64,000 nucleotides of DNA from NCBI GenBank assembly GCA_022562055.1, contig JADFQA010000003.1, positions 1 to 64,000 of the forward strand, given 5' to 3'. The position numbers and the translations under genes are program-made. Below, piece by piece: positions 8,192 through 17,101 of the stretch. The notes under the pieces are model-generated. The model had not been told where the DNA came from, did no database searches, and saw only the letters and a list, made by a program, of their open reading frames with translations. The first letter of the stretch is position 1. The number at the start of each line of letters is the position of its first letter. Origin of the DNA: Acidobacteriota bacterium (lineage in GTDB: Bacteria; Actinomycetota; Acidimicrobiia; Spongiisociales; UBA5794).

Positions 8192-9616
8192 TCATCGGAC
8201 ACCAAGGTTCCCATAGAGCTGGATTAGTTTCTCCGACTCGATGCCCCAATGGTTCTGTCGCCTTGCCCTCTGCGATGCGTCCTTGTATCGATCAAGGTCT
8301 TTCAGGATCGTCCGAGCGGCCTGCGCCAGGGCCGCAGGATCGGCGGGGTCGCACACCACACCCGATTCGGTTGTGTTCACGACGCGACCAATCTCGGGGG
8401 AGTCTGAGCCGATAATTGCGATACCGGCCATCATGTATTCGAAAAGTTTGTTGGGGAGCGACGTGTAGTAGCTGTACGACGAATTGATGATGTTGCACAG
8501 ACCGATATCCGCAGCGGCTGTCCAGTCGAGCAGTTCGTCGTTCGGTATCGGTCCGAAGAACTTCACTCGATCTTGTAACTTGCGGTCCCTCACCGACTTT
8601 TCGAGTGTGGTGCGGTGATAGCCGTAACCGATGATCACGAGGACACCGATGTCGAGCATCGCGATAGCGTCGATTGCTGGTTCGATGCCGCGGTTTTCCT
8701 GGATCGAGCCTTGATATAGCAAGATGGGCTGATCTGCTGGAATTTCAAGCTCACCGCGAAGATCTCGCGGGACGTGATCACGAAGAGGTGGCGTGTTGAT
8801 AATGGCGATGCTGTCGTCGGGCACCCAGCCGGTCTTTTTCTTGATCTCCGCGATCCATGAGGGGCTGGCAACGATCATCGCATCAGCGTTGGGGAGCCAC
8901 TTTTTCTCATTCCACACAGCCCATTTTCGCCACCAGTAACCCATCCGGCTGCGTTCGGTGTGGAGTTCGTGTGAGTCGTACACCAGCCTTGCACCAGGGG
9001 AGCGCTTCTTGCACGTTGCCCCCACATACAACGTATTGAGGTCGTGGCTGTGGAATACGTCGGCCTTGGACCCAAGGCCAATCTCGATCATCCGGCGGTT
9101 GATAGCATACGTTTTCAGGGCCCGACCCTGGCGGCCGAGCAAGAACTTCAGCGACCGAACTACAAACCGCGCGGTTCTGGCAATGAACCGTAGAACCGGC
9201 GTCGAGAGTCTCCCCCATAGTCGGGCGGTCGCCGTCGGTGTCACTTGCGAGACTGACGATCTTGGGCTCGGCGTGGGCAAATTGGCACCCGGCGTAGCTG
9301 TTGATTCGGGCAGCACCTGCGCCATAGATCGGATGCGGTCCTCGTCGACGTCGTCTCCGGTAAGCCGCGCGTTGCGTTCTTCAATGGTGCCCGCATATCG
9401 GCTTGCCAGCCGGTTGAGTGTCCCGACGCCGAAACTCACTCGTGACACTCGGCGCACCTCGATACCATCGGGCTGAACCTCGTGCTCGGCTGTCACGGTC
9501 GGCACATGAATTGCAACAACAAGAACGTCATGTCCGTCTGCGATCAGCGATAGCGCCTCATTCGTGACGCGCGCGTCGTACTCGAACGAGTTTTTTACGA
9601 ACATGCAGATCTTCAC
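8192..9616 (-). CDS. Glycosyltransferase family 4 (GT-B fold)
   Basis: A 474-aa GT-B enzyme. The N-terminal half begins KICMFVKNSFEYDARVTNEA and has the acceptor-side DVFHSHDLNTLYVG loop. The C-terminal half has the donor-binding ILLYQGSIQENRGIE and the ExxxxxxxE-like segment LPNKLFEYMMAGIAIIGSD. A long variable insert (about residues 95-140) replaces the usual linker. It probably adds a sugar to a membrane-bound glycan on the cytoplasmic face. It is flanked by the Cys-SLH genes but read in the opposite direction. Confidence 0.88.
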   Translation of the reverse strand: MKICMFVKNSFEYDARVTNEALSLIADGHDVLVVAIHVPTVTAEHEVQPDGIEVRRVSRVSFGVGTLNRLASRYAGTIEERNARLTGDDVDEDRIRSMAQVLPESTATPGANLPTPSPRSSVSQVTPTATARLWGRLSTPVLRFIARTARFVVRSLKFLLGRQGRALKTYAINRRMIEIGLGSKADVFHSHDLNTLYVGATCKKRSPGARLVYDSHELHTERSRMGYWWRKWAVWNEKKWLPNADAMIVASPSWIAEIKKKTGWVPDDSIAIINTPPLRDHVPRDLRGELEIPADQPILLYQGSIQENRGIEPAIDAIAMLDIGVLVIIGYGYHRTTLEKSVRDRKLQDRVKFFGPIPNDELLDWTAAADIGLCNIINSSYSYYTSLPNKLFEYMMAGIAIIGSDSPEIGRVVNTTESGVVCDPADPAALAQAARTILKDLDRYKDASQRARRQNHWGIESEKLIQLYGNLGVR

Positions 9617-9884
9617 GGGCGGTGTCCTCGATTGCAGAAGTGCAAGGCTACACGGCTCGCCCTGGATCGGTCGGTCCGGTCCGTCGCTCGGATGACGCCA
9701 TCTGAAGGTAGCGCGGGCCGAAAGCTACTGTGGCGCCGACCTCGAGGAATCACCGCCCACAGCGCAGCGCAAAATGCCCGAGGGTCGTTGAATAGCGGCG
9801 GTGGCTAGGGCAAAATGGTCATTCCTCGCACATGTGGTCCCGTGAGACACTGGCCGCTACAACTATTTGCAAGGGGTTTGCACA

Positions 9885-11654
9885 ATGGGGAAAATGCGTT
9901 CTGTGAGCGCGGCGATCGCACTCATTTCTACGGTGCTTGTTGCACCGGTATCGGCGATCGACACGGTTCTAGCGATCGGCCCGGGATCTGATGCTCCGGT
10001 CGCTGCGTCCAGCGACCTACCACCGGGTGGCACCTTCACCGACGATGACGAGAACATCCACGAAGGCGCGATCGAAGCGATCGCCGCAGTTGGTATCACC
10101 AAGGGCTGCAACCCGCCGGCAAACGACAGATTCTGCCCAGGGTCTTCGGTCAGCCGTGGCCAGATGGCGGCGTTCTTAGTTCGTGCGCTTGGCCTGACTG
10201 CCGTATCTGGAGATAACACGTTTACCGACGACAATGCTTCTGAGTTCGAGGCGGATATTGAAAAGTTGGCGTTTGCCGGTATCACCAAAGGTTGTAACCC
10301 TCCAACGAACGATAAATTCTGTCCCGATGCCGTCGTGACCCGTGGCCAGATGGCAGCGTTCTTGGTGCGTGCATACGGCTACACCGCCGGGGCGGGTTCG
10401 AACCGATTCGACGACAACAACAATTCCAACTTCGAACTGGATATCGATCGTCTCGCAGCCGCCGGTATCACGCTCGGTTGCAACCCTCCCGAAAACAGCG
10501 AGTACTGCCCCAACGACCCGGTTCGTCGAGACCAGATGGCCACATTTTTGACCCGAACCGAAGGACTCACGCCCAACGTGCCACCACCCGCACAGGCCCT
10601 TACCGCAGTCAACATCGGATTCGTTTCCGGAGCAGTGCTGCTACTCACAAACCCTGGGCAGGACGACCTATTTATTGTTAGCAAGTCTGGTCGTATCGAG
10701 ATCATGCAGCCCGGCGGTGGACCGACCTCCGTGTTCCTCGATATCACAGCGAAGGTCAGCGACGGCGGAGAGAAGGGTCTATTGGGTATGGCCTTTCACC
10801 CTGACTACACGAGCAACGGCAAGTTCTACGTGTACTACTCGACGACCGGTACCCACCGAAGTCGAGTGTCCGAATTCACCGTGTCCGCAAATTCGCTTGT
10901 CGCCAACAACTCCGAAAAGGTCATTATCGATGTTGTGCAACCGGCCAGTAACCACAACGGCGGCATGATTCAGTTTGGACCCGACGGCTACCTGTACATT
11001 GGATACGGTGACGGTGGCGGAGGAGGGGATACCTACGCAAACGGTCAGAATATCGACTCGTTGCTCGGTGGAATGGTTCGCATCGATGTCGATGGTGGTG
11101 ACCCGTATGCAATCCCCTCGGATAACCCCTATGTTGGAACTGCAGGCGCAGATGAGCTGTGGGCTATCGGGCTTCGCAACCCGTGGCGGTGGACGTTTGC
11201 GGGTGACAAACTCATCATTGCGGATGTTGGCCAGGAGACACGCGAGGAAATCAACATTGTCGATGCGGCGCAAGCAGGTGTAAACTATGGCTGGTGCCGT
11301 TACGAGGGTTCGCTGTCATTCTCGACTGCCGCAAAGTGCCTCGGCGGATCCAACTTCACGTTCCCGGCGCTTGAGTACAGCACAGAGAGCGAAGGGTGCG
11401 CCGTCGCAGGTGGTGTGGTTGGTACCAACCCCGACATTCCACGCATTAACGGTCGCTACTTTTACGGTGACGCGTGTCAGGGATGGGTAAAGAGCTTTCA
11501 GATTTCTGGAAACTCGGCCATCAACCAAAAGGATTGGACCACCGAACTCGGACTCAGCGGTGGCGGGACGTGGGGCTTTGGCACCGACAACGACGGCAAC
11601 GTGTACATCCTGCGTGGCGGTTCGATTCTGATGATTCAAGTCGCCACACCGTGA
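9885..11654 (+). CDS. Secreted sorbosone/glucose dehydrogenase-like beta-propeller with three N-terminal Cys-SLH repeats
   Basis: After a signal peptide (cleavage near VSA-ID) come three SLH-like repeats (residues about 49-227), then a GSDH-type six-bladed propeller. Its marks are DITAKVSDGGEKGLLGMAFHP, the catalytic-type NHNGG, GYLYIGYGDGGGGGD, GLRNPWRW, and ADVGQ...EEINI. PQQ-dependent aldose dehydrogenases of this fold oxidise sugars outside the membrane; substrate and cofactor are inferred from family. I start at ATG 9885 with AAGGGG upstream; a TTG at 9867 is in frame. Its stop overlaps the next start (GTGA), coupling it to the M15 gene. Here the surface repeats are N-terminal, whereas the three neighbours carry them C-terminally. 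Confidence 0.85.
   Translation: MGKMRSVSAAIALISTVLVAPVSAIDTVLAIGPGSDAPVAASSDLPPGGTFTDDDENIHEGAIEAIAAVGITKGCNPPANDRFCPGSSVSRGQMAAFLVRALGLTAVSGDNTFTDDNASEFEADIEKLAFAGITKGCNPPTNDKFCPDAVVTRGQMAAFLVRAYGYTAGAGSNRFDDNNNSNFELDIDRLAAAGITLGCNPPENSEYCPNDPVRRDQMATFLTRTEGLTPNVPPPAQALTAVNIGFVSGAVLLLTNPGQDDLFIVSKSGRIEIMQPGGGPTSVFLDITAKVSDGGEKGLLGMAFHPDYTSNGKFYVYYSTTGTHRSRVSEFTVSANSLVANNSEKVIIDVVQPASNHNGGMIQFGPDGYLYIGYGDGGGGGDTYANGQNIDSLLGGMVRIDVDGGDPYAIPSDNPYVGTAGADELWAIGLRNPWRWTFAGDKLIIADVGQETREEINIVDAAQAGVNYGWCRYEGSLSFSTAAKCLGGSNFTFPALEYSTESEGCAVAGGVVGTNPDIPRINGRYFYGDACQGWVKSFQISGNSAINQKDWTTELGLSGGGTWGFGTDNDGNVYILRGGSILMIQVATP
10029..10566 (+). repeat. Three SLH-like repeat units (N-terminal in GSDH protein)
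   Basis: Each unit has the full GCNPP....(F/Y)CP pair of cysteines and the RGQMAAFLVRA-type helix. The third unit reads RRDQMATFLTR. The units are closely similar to those at 7646, 13235 and 15240. Confidence 0.8.
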
Positions 11655-13777
11655 CGTTCCTAGGCCATCGAGTACCGCTTTCGCGATTCGCAGCGGCCAT
11701 GGCTGCCGCCGCGCTCGTTTCGTCGGTTCTCAGTGGTCAAGCATTCGCTGACGTTGCGACAATCGAGTCGGCAAGCGAGGGTGTTGGGGGGCCCACGTTC
11801 GTTGAGTCCTGGGGCTGTGGTGAACCGGCGACGACCAACCCCAAAGCAACAAAGACCGGATGGCTTTCCGACTCAGAGTTGTTGCGCGGACCGCGTGCAG
11901 ACTTTTTCGGACGAACGGTGGGCCAGATACGGGATGTTTTGGTGCCGTGGGAAATCCCGATGAGCGGCGGTACGACGCGCCTGGTCCACGTTCGTGCGCT
12001 TCCGGCGTTTCAGCAGGTCACCGCAAACCTCGCTGCTGAGCAGGCGAAGGGGAACTGGTATGCCGTGCGCGGCTGGCATTCGTACGGGTTTACGCCTCGG
12101 ACCATTGCAGGCCGGACCCGCATCTCGTTTCATACTTTTGGAAACGCTATGGATATCAATTCCACGACGAACCCCTACCGCGCCGACGGAGTTCTGGTCA
12201 CCGACATGCCAACGTGGTTCGTGCAAGCCTGGCAGGACGCCGGGTTTTGTTGGGGTGGCGACTGGCAGAGCGTGAAAGACCCGATGCACTTCTCCTGGAT
12301 GGGCCCGGCGTTCACGCCGGGCTACAACCAGGAACTCCTCTCGTACCCTCCTCTCACCGCACAGGCGGATTTCACGACAAGAGCTCAAACGACTTCGACA
12401 GAGTTCGGAGTTGTTGGCGCGGACCATCGGACGATTGCGGATGGGAACGGCAACGGCGTTCGCGACATCTATAACGTTCGCGATGGCAACGGGGGTGTCA
12501 TTGTTGAGTACTCACGCTCCGACAAAGCCAACGAGTGGTGTGCTGTGTCGCGACTCTTTGCCCCCGACGTGTCGGTTGCCGGGCGTGAGGTCGTGCTCGG
12601 CGACTTCTACGGCAAGGGTCGTAACGATTTGTGGTTTCTCGACGATTCAGGTGCGACGCTAGAAGTTGAGATCGTGGATCGAGCGGCAGGTTACGAAGAG
12701 TCGGTCGTTCTCCAAACCGCAATCCCGGTCGGGTCGGACGACACGTATCTCGCCGGCGACTACAACCGTGATGGCCGGATGGACCTATTTGTCATCCGGT
12801 CGGTCGGGTCCGTCACCCGAGTAGAGGTGTGGAGCGGAGCAACCCTGTTCCTCATCCCGCTGAAAGACACCGACACCGGCCTCGGTGACACGCAGGGGTG
12901 GAGTTTTTCGCTCGACGATCGCGATCTTGACCGTAGGCCAGACCTGGTTGCGGCTCACAAGGTCGGTAACGCCCTCCAGTTACTCATCCTGACGTATGCG
13001 AACGGATATGTTGGGACGCCCGAGAACATAGTGATTGCGAGCGACCTCGTTATCGCCGACCTTGCGTTTGGAGACTACGACGGTGACGGGCGCGGCGATG
13101 CCTGGATCTACGGGGTCGATGGAACTCTCGAGGTGTACCTTGGGAACACGCAACTCGACGGAACCAACTACACCTCATGGTTTCTCGACCCCGGGTTCAC
13201 ATGTGACGCGGACGCCTTGCCCTACAACTTCGAGGGCACTTTTCGCGACGACGATGACTCGATTCACGTTGCTTCGATTGAATATGTCGCCGCCGCCGGA
13301 ATCACCGTTGGCTGCAACCCACCCTACGGAGACGAGTTCTGCCCAACCAGCAATGTAACCCGCGGCGCAATGGCCGCCTTTCTCGTAAGAGCCCTCAACC
13401 TGCCCGCGACGAGCGAGGACTTCTTCACAGACGATAACGAATCGATCTTTCAGGATGATATCAACCGTATCGCCGCTGCCGGCATCACCCTAGGGTGCAA
13501 CCCGCCAACAAACGACAACTTCTGCCCTAATGCCCCGGTGACCCGTGGTCAGATGGCAGCGTTCCTGGTTCGCGCGTTCGCCTTGCATGATCCAGGCGTC
13601 GGCAACTTCTTTAACGACGATGACGGATCTGTGTTCGAGGGTTCGATCGACCGCCTCCGCGTGGCTGGGATCACCAGCGGATGTAATCCTCCCGCCAACG
13701 ACCGTTTCTGCCCGGGACGAAATATTCCACGCGAAGAAATGGCTGCTTTCCTCCACCGGGCGCTCACGTCGGGGTAA
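11651..13777 (+). CDS. Secreted M15 peptidase (D,D-carboxypeptidase-like) with FG-GAP-type repeats and three Cys-SLH repeats
   Basis: The GTG start at 11651 overlaps the previous stop and begins a clear signal peptide ending QAFA. The mature part has an M15 domain with the zinc-site motif SFHTFGNAMDIN (His161, Asp168) and PMHFSW (His213). Such enzymes trim peptide stems of peptidoglycan. A middle section from about residue 255 has repeated D.(N/D)G(N)G..D stretches (GNGNGVRDIYN, GDYNRDGRMDLF, GDYDGDGRGDAW) typical of FG-GAP/VCBS calcium-binding blades. Three SLH-like repeats close the protein. The open frame extends 59 codons upstream inside the previous gene, but the signal peptide fixes the start. 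Confidence 0.87.
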   Translation: MTFLGHRVPLSRFAAAMAAAALVSSVLSGQAFADVATIESASEGVGGPTFVESWGCGEPATTNPKATKTGWLSDSELLRGPRADFFGRTVGQIRDVLVPWEIPMSGGTTRLVHVRALPAFQQVTANLAAEQAKGNWYAVRGWHSYGFTPRTIAGRTRISFHTFGNAMDINSTTNPYRADGVLVTDMPTWFVQAWQDAGFCWGGDWQSVKDPMHFSWMGPAFTPGYNQELLSYPPLTAQADFTTRAQTTSTEFGVVGADHRTIADGNGNGVRDIYNVRDGNGGVIVEYSRSDKANEWCAVSRLFAPDVSVAGREVVLGDFYGKGRNDLWFLDDSGATLEVEIVDRAAGYEESVVLQTAIPVGSDDTYLAGDYNRDGRMDLFVIRSVGSVTRVEVWSGATLFLIPLKDTDTGLGDTQGWSFSLDDRDLDRRPDLVAAHKVGNALQLLILTYANGYVGTPENIVIASDLVIADLAFGDYDGDGRGDAWIYGVDGTLEVYLGNTQLDGTNYTSWFLDPGFTCDADALPYNFEGTFRDDDDSIHVASIEYVAAAGITVGCNPPYGDEFCPTSNVTRGAMAAFLVRALNLPATSEDFFTDDNESIFQDDINRIAAAGITLGCNPPTNDNFCPNAPVTRGQMAAFLVRAFALHDPGVGNFFNDDDGSVFEGSIDRLRVAGITSGCNPPANDRFCPGRNIPREEMAAFLHRALTSG
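13235..13774 (+). repeat. Three SLH-like repeat units (C-terminal in M15 protein)
   Basis: All three units hold GCNPP/FCP cysteine pairs and the MAAFL.RAL helix. Loop sequences such as DDDDSIH and DDNESIF are acidic and may bind calcium (inference). Confidence 0.8.
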
Positions 13778-13838
13778 CCTCAGCCCCATTACGAGCTACT
13801 CGGCACCGTGTTACTCAAGCGGAGAGCTAGCATCGACG

Positions 13839-15767
13839 ATGATGTCCTTGATGAAGAACAAAGGCACCGCACGCATGCGTCTTGGCCGCCTCTTGACGGC
13901 GCTATCAATCGCAGGCGTTCTGATTGTCCCCAGCAGCGCACTCGCAAGCGAAGACCTCGAGACCGTGACGTTCAACGGCGCCGGCTGGGGTCACGGCGTT
14001 GGCTTGAGCCAGTACGGTGCGTTGGGTGCGGCGCAAGATGGGTGGTCGTACGATCAGATCACGGCGTACTTTTACAGCGGTTCTGCTGTTGGAGTCCTCG
14101 GTGAAAACGGACTCCCCGGACCCCAAAACCTGTGGGTAAACCTTGAGAAGGACAAGTCGTCGATTGAGCTTATCGCTCGCAGCACCGGGTTCGGCACTGA
14201 TGTCGACGTTGTGGTGACACGCGAGTCTGATCAGTGGATCCTGTCGAAGGATCAGCGTATTGCGTTGGACTACGCCGACGGTGCCTGCGACCTGGTTATC
14301 AGGGACACCGACGGCACGGTTATCGATGACGCTGGTACCGGATCGTGCGTTGTCGACATCGACTGGGATGGCTTCGTAGCAGCCCCGACGCGCAAGATTG
14401 CGATTGTCGACTGTTACAACACGGATTGGAACACTGTCCCAAGCATGTCGCGCGAATGTCAGTACGGTCGTGGCCAACTCCACCTTCGTTCGGGTCCCGG
14501 TGGCATGGACCTATCGTTGGAAATCGATATAAACGACTACATACGGGGCATCTCGGAGATGCCCTACTTCTGGGGACTCACAAACATGTACCCCAAGACA
14601 GACGGCGGTATTGAGGCGCTCAAAGCTCAGGCGGTCGCGGCAAGGTCCTACGCATTCGAGTTGATGTTGTTCCGCGAGGCGAACGACGGGCCACCCGGCA
14701 ATAACGCCTGCGGTGCCTGGTGTCATGTACGAGACTCGACTATCGACCAGCGCTACGTCGGCTGGGGGCACGTAGGTTTTGGCATCACGGAATGGCTGGT
14801 AGCGGTTGATTCCACGAAGAGCGTCGTGATTACGCACCCCGACGCACCGACGCAGACGATCGTGCGCGGCTACTATTCGTCATCATCTGGTGGGGCGACT
14901 GAGAATATTGACGAAGTCTGGTCATCGTGGAGCGCCCGGCCGTATTACCAGTCTGTTGACTCGTCATGGGACGTTGACGATGCTGCCAACCCGCACTCCT
15001 CCTGGGAACGAGAGTTCACGGGCAACTACGTCGCTGGCAAGGTGGGACTCGACACGGTGACCGCCGTTGTAGTCACCGCGGTGAATTCCTCGGGAAGCGC
15101 CAACACGGTTGTCTTCACCGGGGTCAAGAATGGTGGGGCGATTACCGTCACAAAAACGTCATCTTCAGTGAAGTCGTTGTTCGGGCTGCGGTCGATCTAC
15201 TTCAGGGCCAACGAGCCGTACGCGGGTGCTGCGCCCGCGCCGACCTTCACCGACACCGCCGGCTCCGTGCATGAGGCAAACATCGAATGGATTGCGGCGC
15301 AGGGGATCACCTTCGGATGCAACCCGCCAGACAACACGAACTTCTGTCCCGGCGAATCAGTGACTCGCGGCCAGATGGCGGCTTTTCTCAACAGGGCCCT
15401 CGATCTCCCACCCGCCACTACCGACCACTTCAACGATGACAACACCAGCATTTTCGAATCCGACATCAATGCGCTCGCTAAGGCCGGGATCACGATGGGG
15501 TGTGGGGAATCGAGCTTCTGCCCGCAAGACACGGTGACTCGCGGCCAGATGGCGGCCTTCCTCGCTAGGGCGTTCAATCTGCAAACAGCCTCGACCGACT
15601 ACTTCAACGACGACGACACCAGCATCTTCGAGACGGACATCAACCGCATTCGACTCGTCGGGATCACCGTTGGATGCAACCCGCCGACGAACAACCAATT
15701 CTGCCCCGACGATCCGGTGACGCGGGCACAGTTGGCCACGTTCCTCCACCGTGCTATCGACGGATAG
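13839..15767 (+). CDS. SpoIID/LytB-domain secreted protein with three Cys-SLH repeats
   Basis: After a signal peptide (cleavage near ALA-SE) the 642-aa product opens with GAGWGHGVGLSQYGALGAA, a SpoIID signature that in classical SpoIID lies near the C-terminus. The core follows with DYIRGISEMP and ALKAQAVAARSYAFEL, the latter with the usual AxAARTY-type helix, then YSSSSGG. SpoIID proteins are lytic transglycosylases acting on peptidoglycan glycan strands. Three SLH-like repeats form the C-terminus; the middle one lacks NPP (GCGESSFCP). I start at ATG 13839, since 13842 and 13851 are also in frame and the upstream open frame overlaps the previous gene. Confidence 0.85.
   Translation: MMSLMKNKGTARMRLGRLLTALSIAGVLIVPSSALASEDLETVTFNGAGWGHGVGLSQYGALGAAQDGWSYDQITAYFYSGSAVGVLGENGLPGPQNLWVNLEKDKSSIELIARSTGFGTDVDVVVTRESDQWILSKDQRIALDYADGACDLVIRDTDGTVIDDAGTGSCVVDIDWDGFVAAPTRKIAIVDCYNTDWNTVPSMSRECQYGRGQLHLRSGPGGMDLSLEIDINDYIRGISEMPYFWGLTNMYPKTDGGIEALKAQAVAARSYAFELMLFREANDGPPGNNACGAWCHVRDSTIDQRYVGWGHVGFGITEWLVAVDSTKSVVITHPDAPTQTIVRGYYSSSSGGATENIDEVWSSWSARPYYQSVDSSWDVDDAANPHSSWEREFTGNYVAGKVGLDTVTAVVVTAVNSSGSANTVVFTGVKNGGAITVTKTSSSVKSLFGLRSIYFRANEPYAGAAPAPTFTDTAGSVHEANIEWIAAQGITFGCNPPDNTNFCPGESVTRGQMAAFLNRALDLPPATTDHFNDDNTSIFESDINALAKAGITMGCGESSFCPQDTVTRGQMAAFLARAFNLQTASTDYFNDDDTSIFETDINRIRLVGITVGCNPPTNNQFCPDDPVTRAQLATFLHRAIDG
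15240..15764 (+). repeat. Three SLH-like repeat units (C-terminal in SpoIID protein)
   Basis: Two of the three units keep the GCNPP....FCP pair. At DNA level the stretch coding TRGQMAAFL is almost identical between the first two units, which points to recent duplication or gene conversion. Confidence 0.8.
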
Positions 15768-15775
15768 CGGTATGA

Positions 15776-15795
15776 TTCCCTTCTTTGGAAGGGAA
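15776..15795 (+). promoter_or_regulatory. Hairpin enclosing the ribosome-binding site of the nucleotide-sugar dehydrogenase
   Basis: A perfect 8-bp stem with a 4-base loop (TTCCCTTC, TTTG, GAAGGGAA) sits just before the start codon and pairs off the GAAGGG ribosome-binding site. It could lower translation or, less likely, help end the SpoIID transcript; no T-run follows. The structure is seen in the sequence; a function is inferred. Confidence 0.35.
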
Positions 15796-15805
15796 CCGGT
15801 TGCCC

Positions 15806-17101
15806 ATGCACCCACGAGCTCAATTCTTTGCATCACAACAGTGGACCGGTGCTGTCATTGGCATGGGATACGTCGGGCTGCCGCTTGCGGTCACAATGAC
15901 AAAGCGGGGTCTTTCCGCGATCGGTTTCGACGTCTCCGAGAGCCACGTGGCGGCGTTAAGCGCCGGCCATTCGCCGATCGAGGACATCACCGACGAGGAG
16001 CTGCAGCACGCCCTCGACAACGGTCTGACTATCACCACTGATCCCGACGCTCTCAAGAACGCGGAAGCGATATTCATTGCGGTACCGAGTCCGCTGGGAC
16101 GCAATCGTGAACCAGACCTCTCATACATCAAGTCTGCCGCCGAGACTGTTCGCCAGGTTGTCCAACCGGGCATGTTGATTGCGCTCGAGTCGACAACGTA
16201 TCCGGGCACCACAGAAGACATCCTGGTGCCCGCCGCAACGGATGGGGGGTTGGTCCTTGACCAGGACGTGTTTGTGGCTTTTTCCCCTGAGCGCGTATCG
16301 CCCGGAGACGACCTCAAAACTGGCGACATACCGAAAGTCGTCGGTGGTGTGTCCGCCACGTCGGGCGAGGTGGCGGCGGCCGCATACGAACGTGTCGTGA
16401 GGACCGTGCATGTGGTGTCTTCTGCCCGCACCGCTGAGATGGCGAAGCTGTTGGAAAACACCTACCGGGCCGTGAATATCGGACTCATAAACGAGATGGC
16501 CCAACTTGCCCACGCCCTAGACATCGACATCTGGGAGACGATCGACGCGGCCGCGACCAAGCCGTTCGGGTTTCAAGCCTTTTACCCCGGGCCGGGCGTC
16601 GGGGGTCATTGCATCCCGCTCGATCCGCAGTTCCTTGCGTGGCGGGCGCGGGAGGCCAAGTTCGCGACACGGTTCATCGATCTCGCCGAGCAGGTCAACG
16701 TCGGCATGCCGAGTTATGCCGCTGACCGCGCCGCGGCGGTGTTGAATGGCCGACGCCTTCCCGTGTTTGGCACCAAGATTCTCGGAGTCGGAATTGCCTA
16801 CAAACCAGACATTGCGGACGATCGCGAGTCGGCGTCGATAGAGGTCCTGCGCGAACTCGAACGGCGCGGCGCACTTATTTCCGTTCTCGACCCTGTCGTC
16901 GGCGAGGCCAGAATCGAGAGCCATGGGTTCACTCATGTCGATCAAGACGCAGACCTGACCGAGTTCTCGCTTGCGGTCATTCTTACGGACCACACGGTTC
17001 TTGACTTCAAAGCAATTGCTAGTCAGGTCGGCGCTGTTTTGGATACTCGTGGCGTGTATCGCAGTCTCGGCCCCATTCCAGATAACGTCGAGGTGTTGTG
17101 A
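15806..17101 (+). CDS. UDP-glucose/UDP-HexNAc 6-dehydrogenase family nucleotide-sugar dehydrogenase
   Basis: The 431-aa product has the N-terminal GMGYVGLPLA NAD loop, the AVPSPLG and SFSPERV-type segments, and the active-site block GPGVGGHCIPLDP with the catalytic Cys. GYVGLPLA and GGHCIPLDP are typical of the WbpA/TviB/WecC subgroup acting on UDP-HexNAc. It oxidises C6 twice to give a uronic acid donor for surface polysaccharide. I start at ATG 15806, eleven bases after GAAGGGAA; TTG codons at 15785 and 15800 are in frame. Its stop overlaps the start of the next glycosyltransferase. Confidence 0.88.
   Translation: MHPRAQFFASQQWTGAVIGMGYVGLPLAVTMTKRGLSAIGFDVSESHVAALSAGHSPIEDITDEELQHALDNGLTITTDPDALKNAEAIFIAVPSPLGRNREPDLSYIKSAAETVRQVVQPGMLIALESTTYPGTTEDILVPAATDGGLVLDQDVFVAFSPERVSPGDDLKTGDIPKVVGGVSATSGEVAAAAYERVVRTVHVVSSARTAEMAKLLENTYRAVNIGLINEMAQLAHALDIDIWETIDAAATKPFGFQAFYPGPGVGGHCIPLDPQFLAWRAREAKFATRFIDLAEQVNVGMPSYAADRAAAVLNGRRLPVFGTKILGVGIAYKPDIADDRESASIEVLRELERRGALISVLDPVVGEARIESHGFTHVDQDADLTEFSLAVILTDHTVLDFKAIASQVGAVLDTRGVYRSLGPIPDNVEVL

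Noticed and set aside
9617-9884. 268-base gap searched for RNA genes
   Set aside because: No tRNA-like fold, terminator with T-run or repeat was seen; it probably holds only leaders of the two divergent genes.
13545-13838. 5' extension of the SLH-bearing SpoIID gene
   Set aside because: It lies in the wrong frame inside the M15 gene; a signal peptide begins after 13839.
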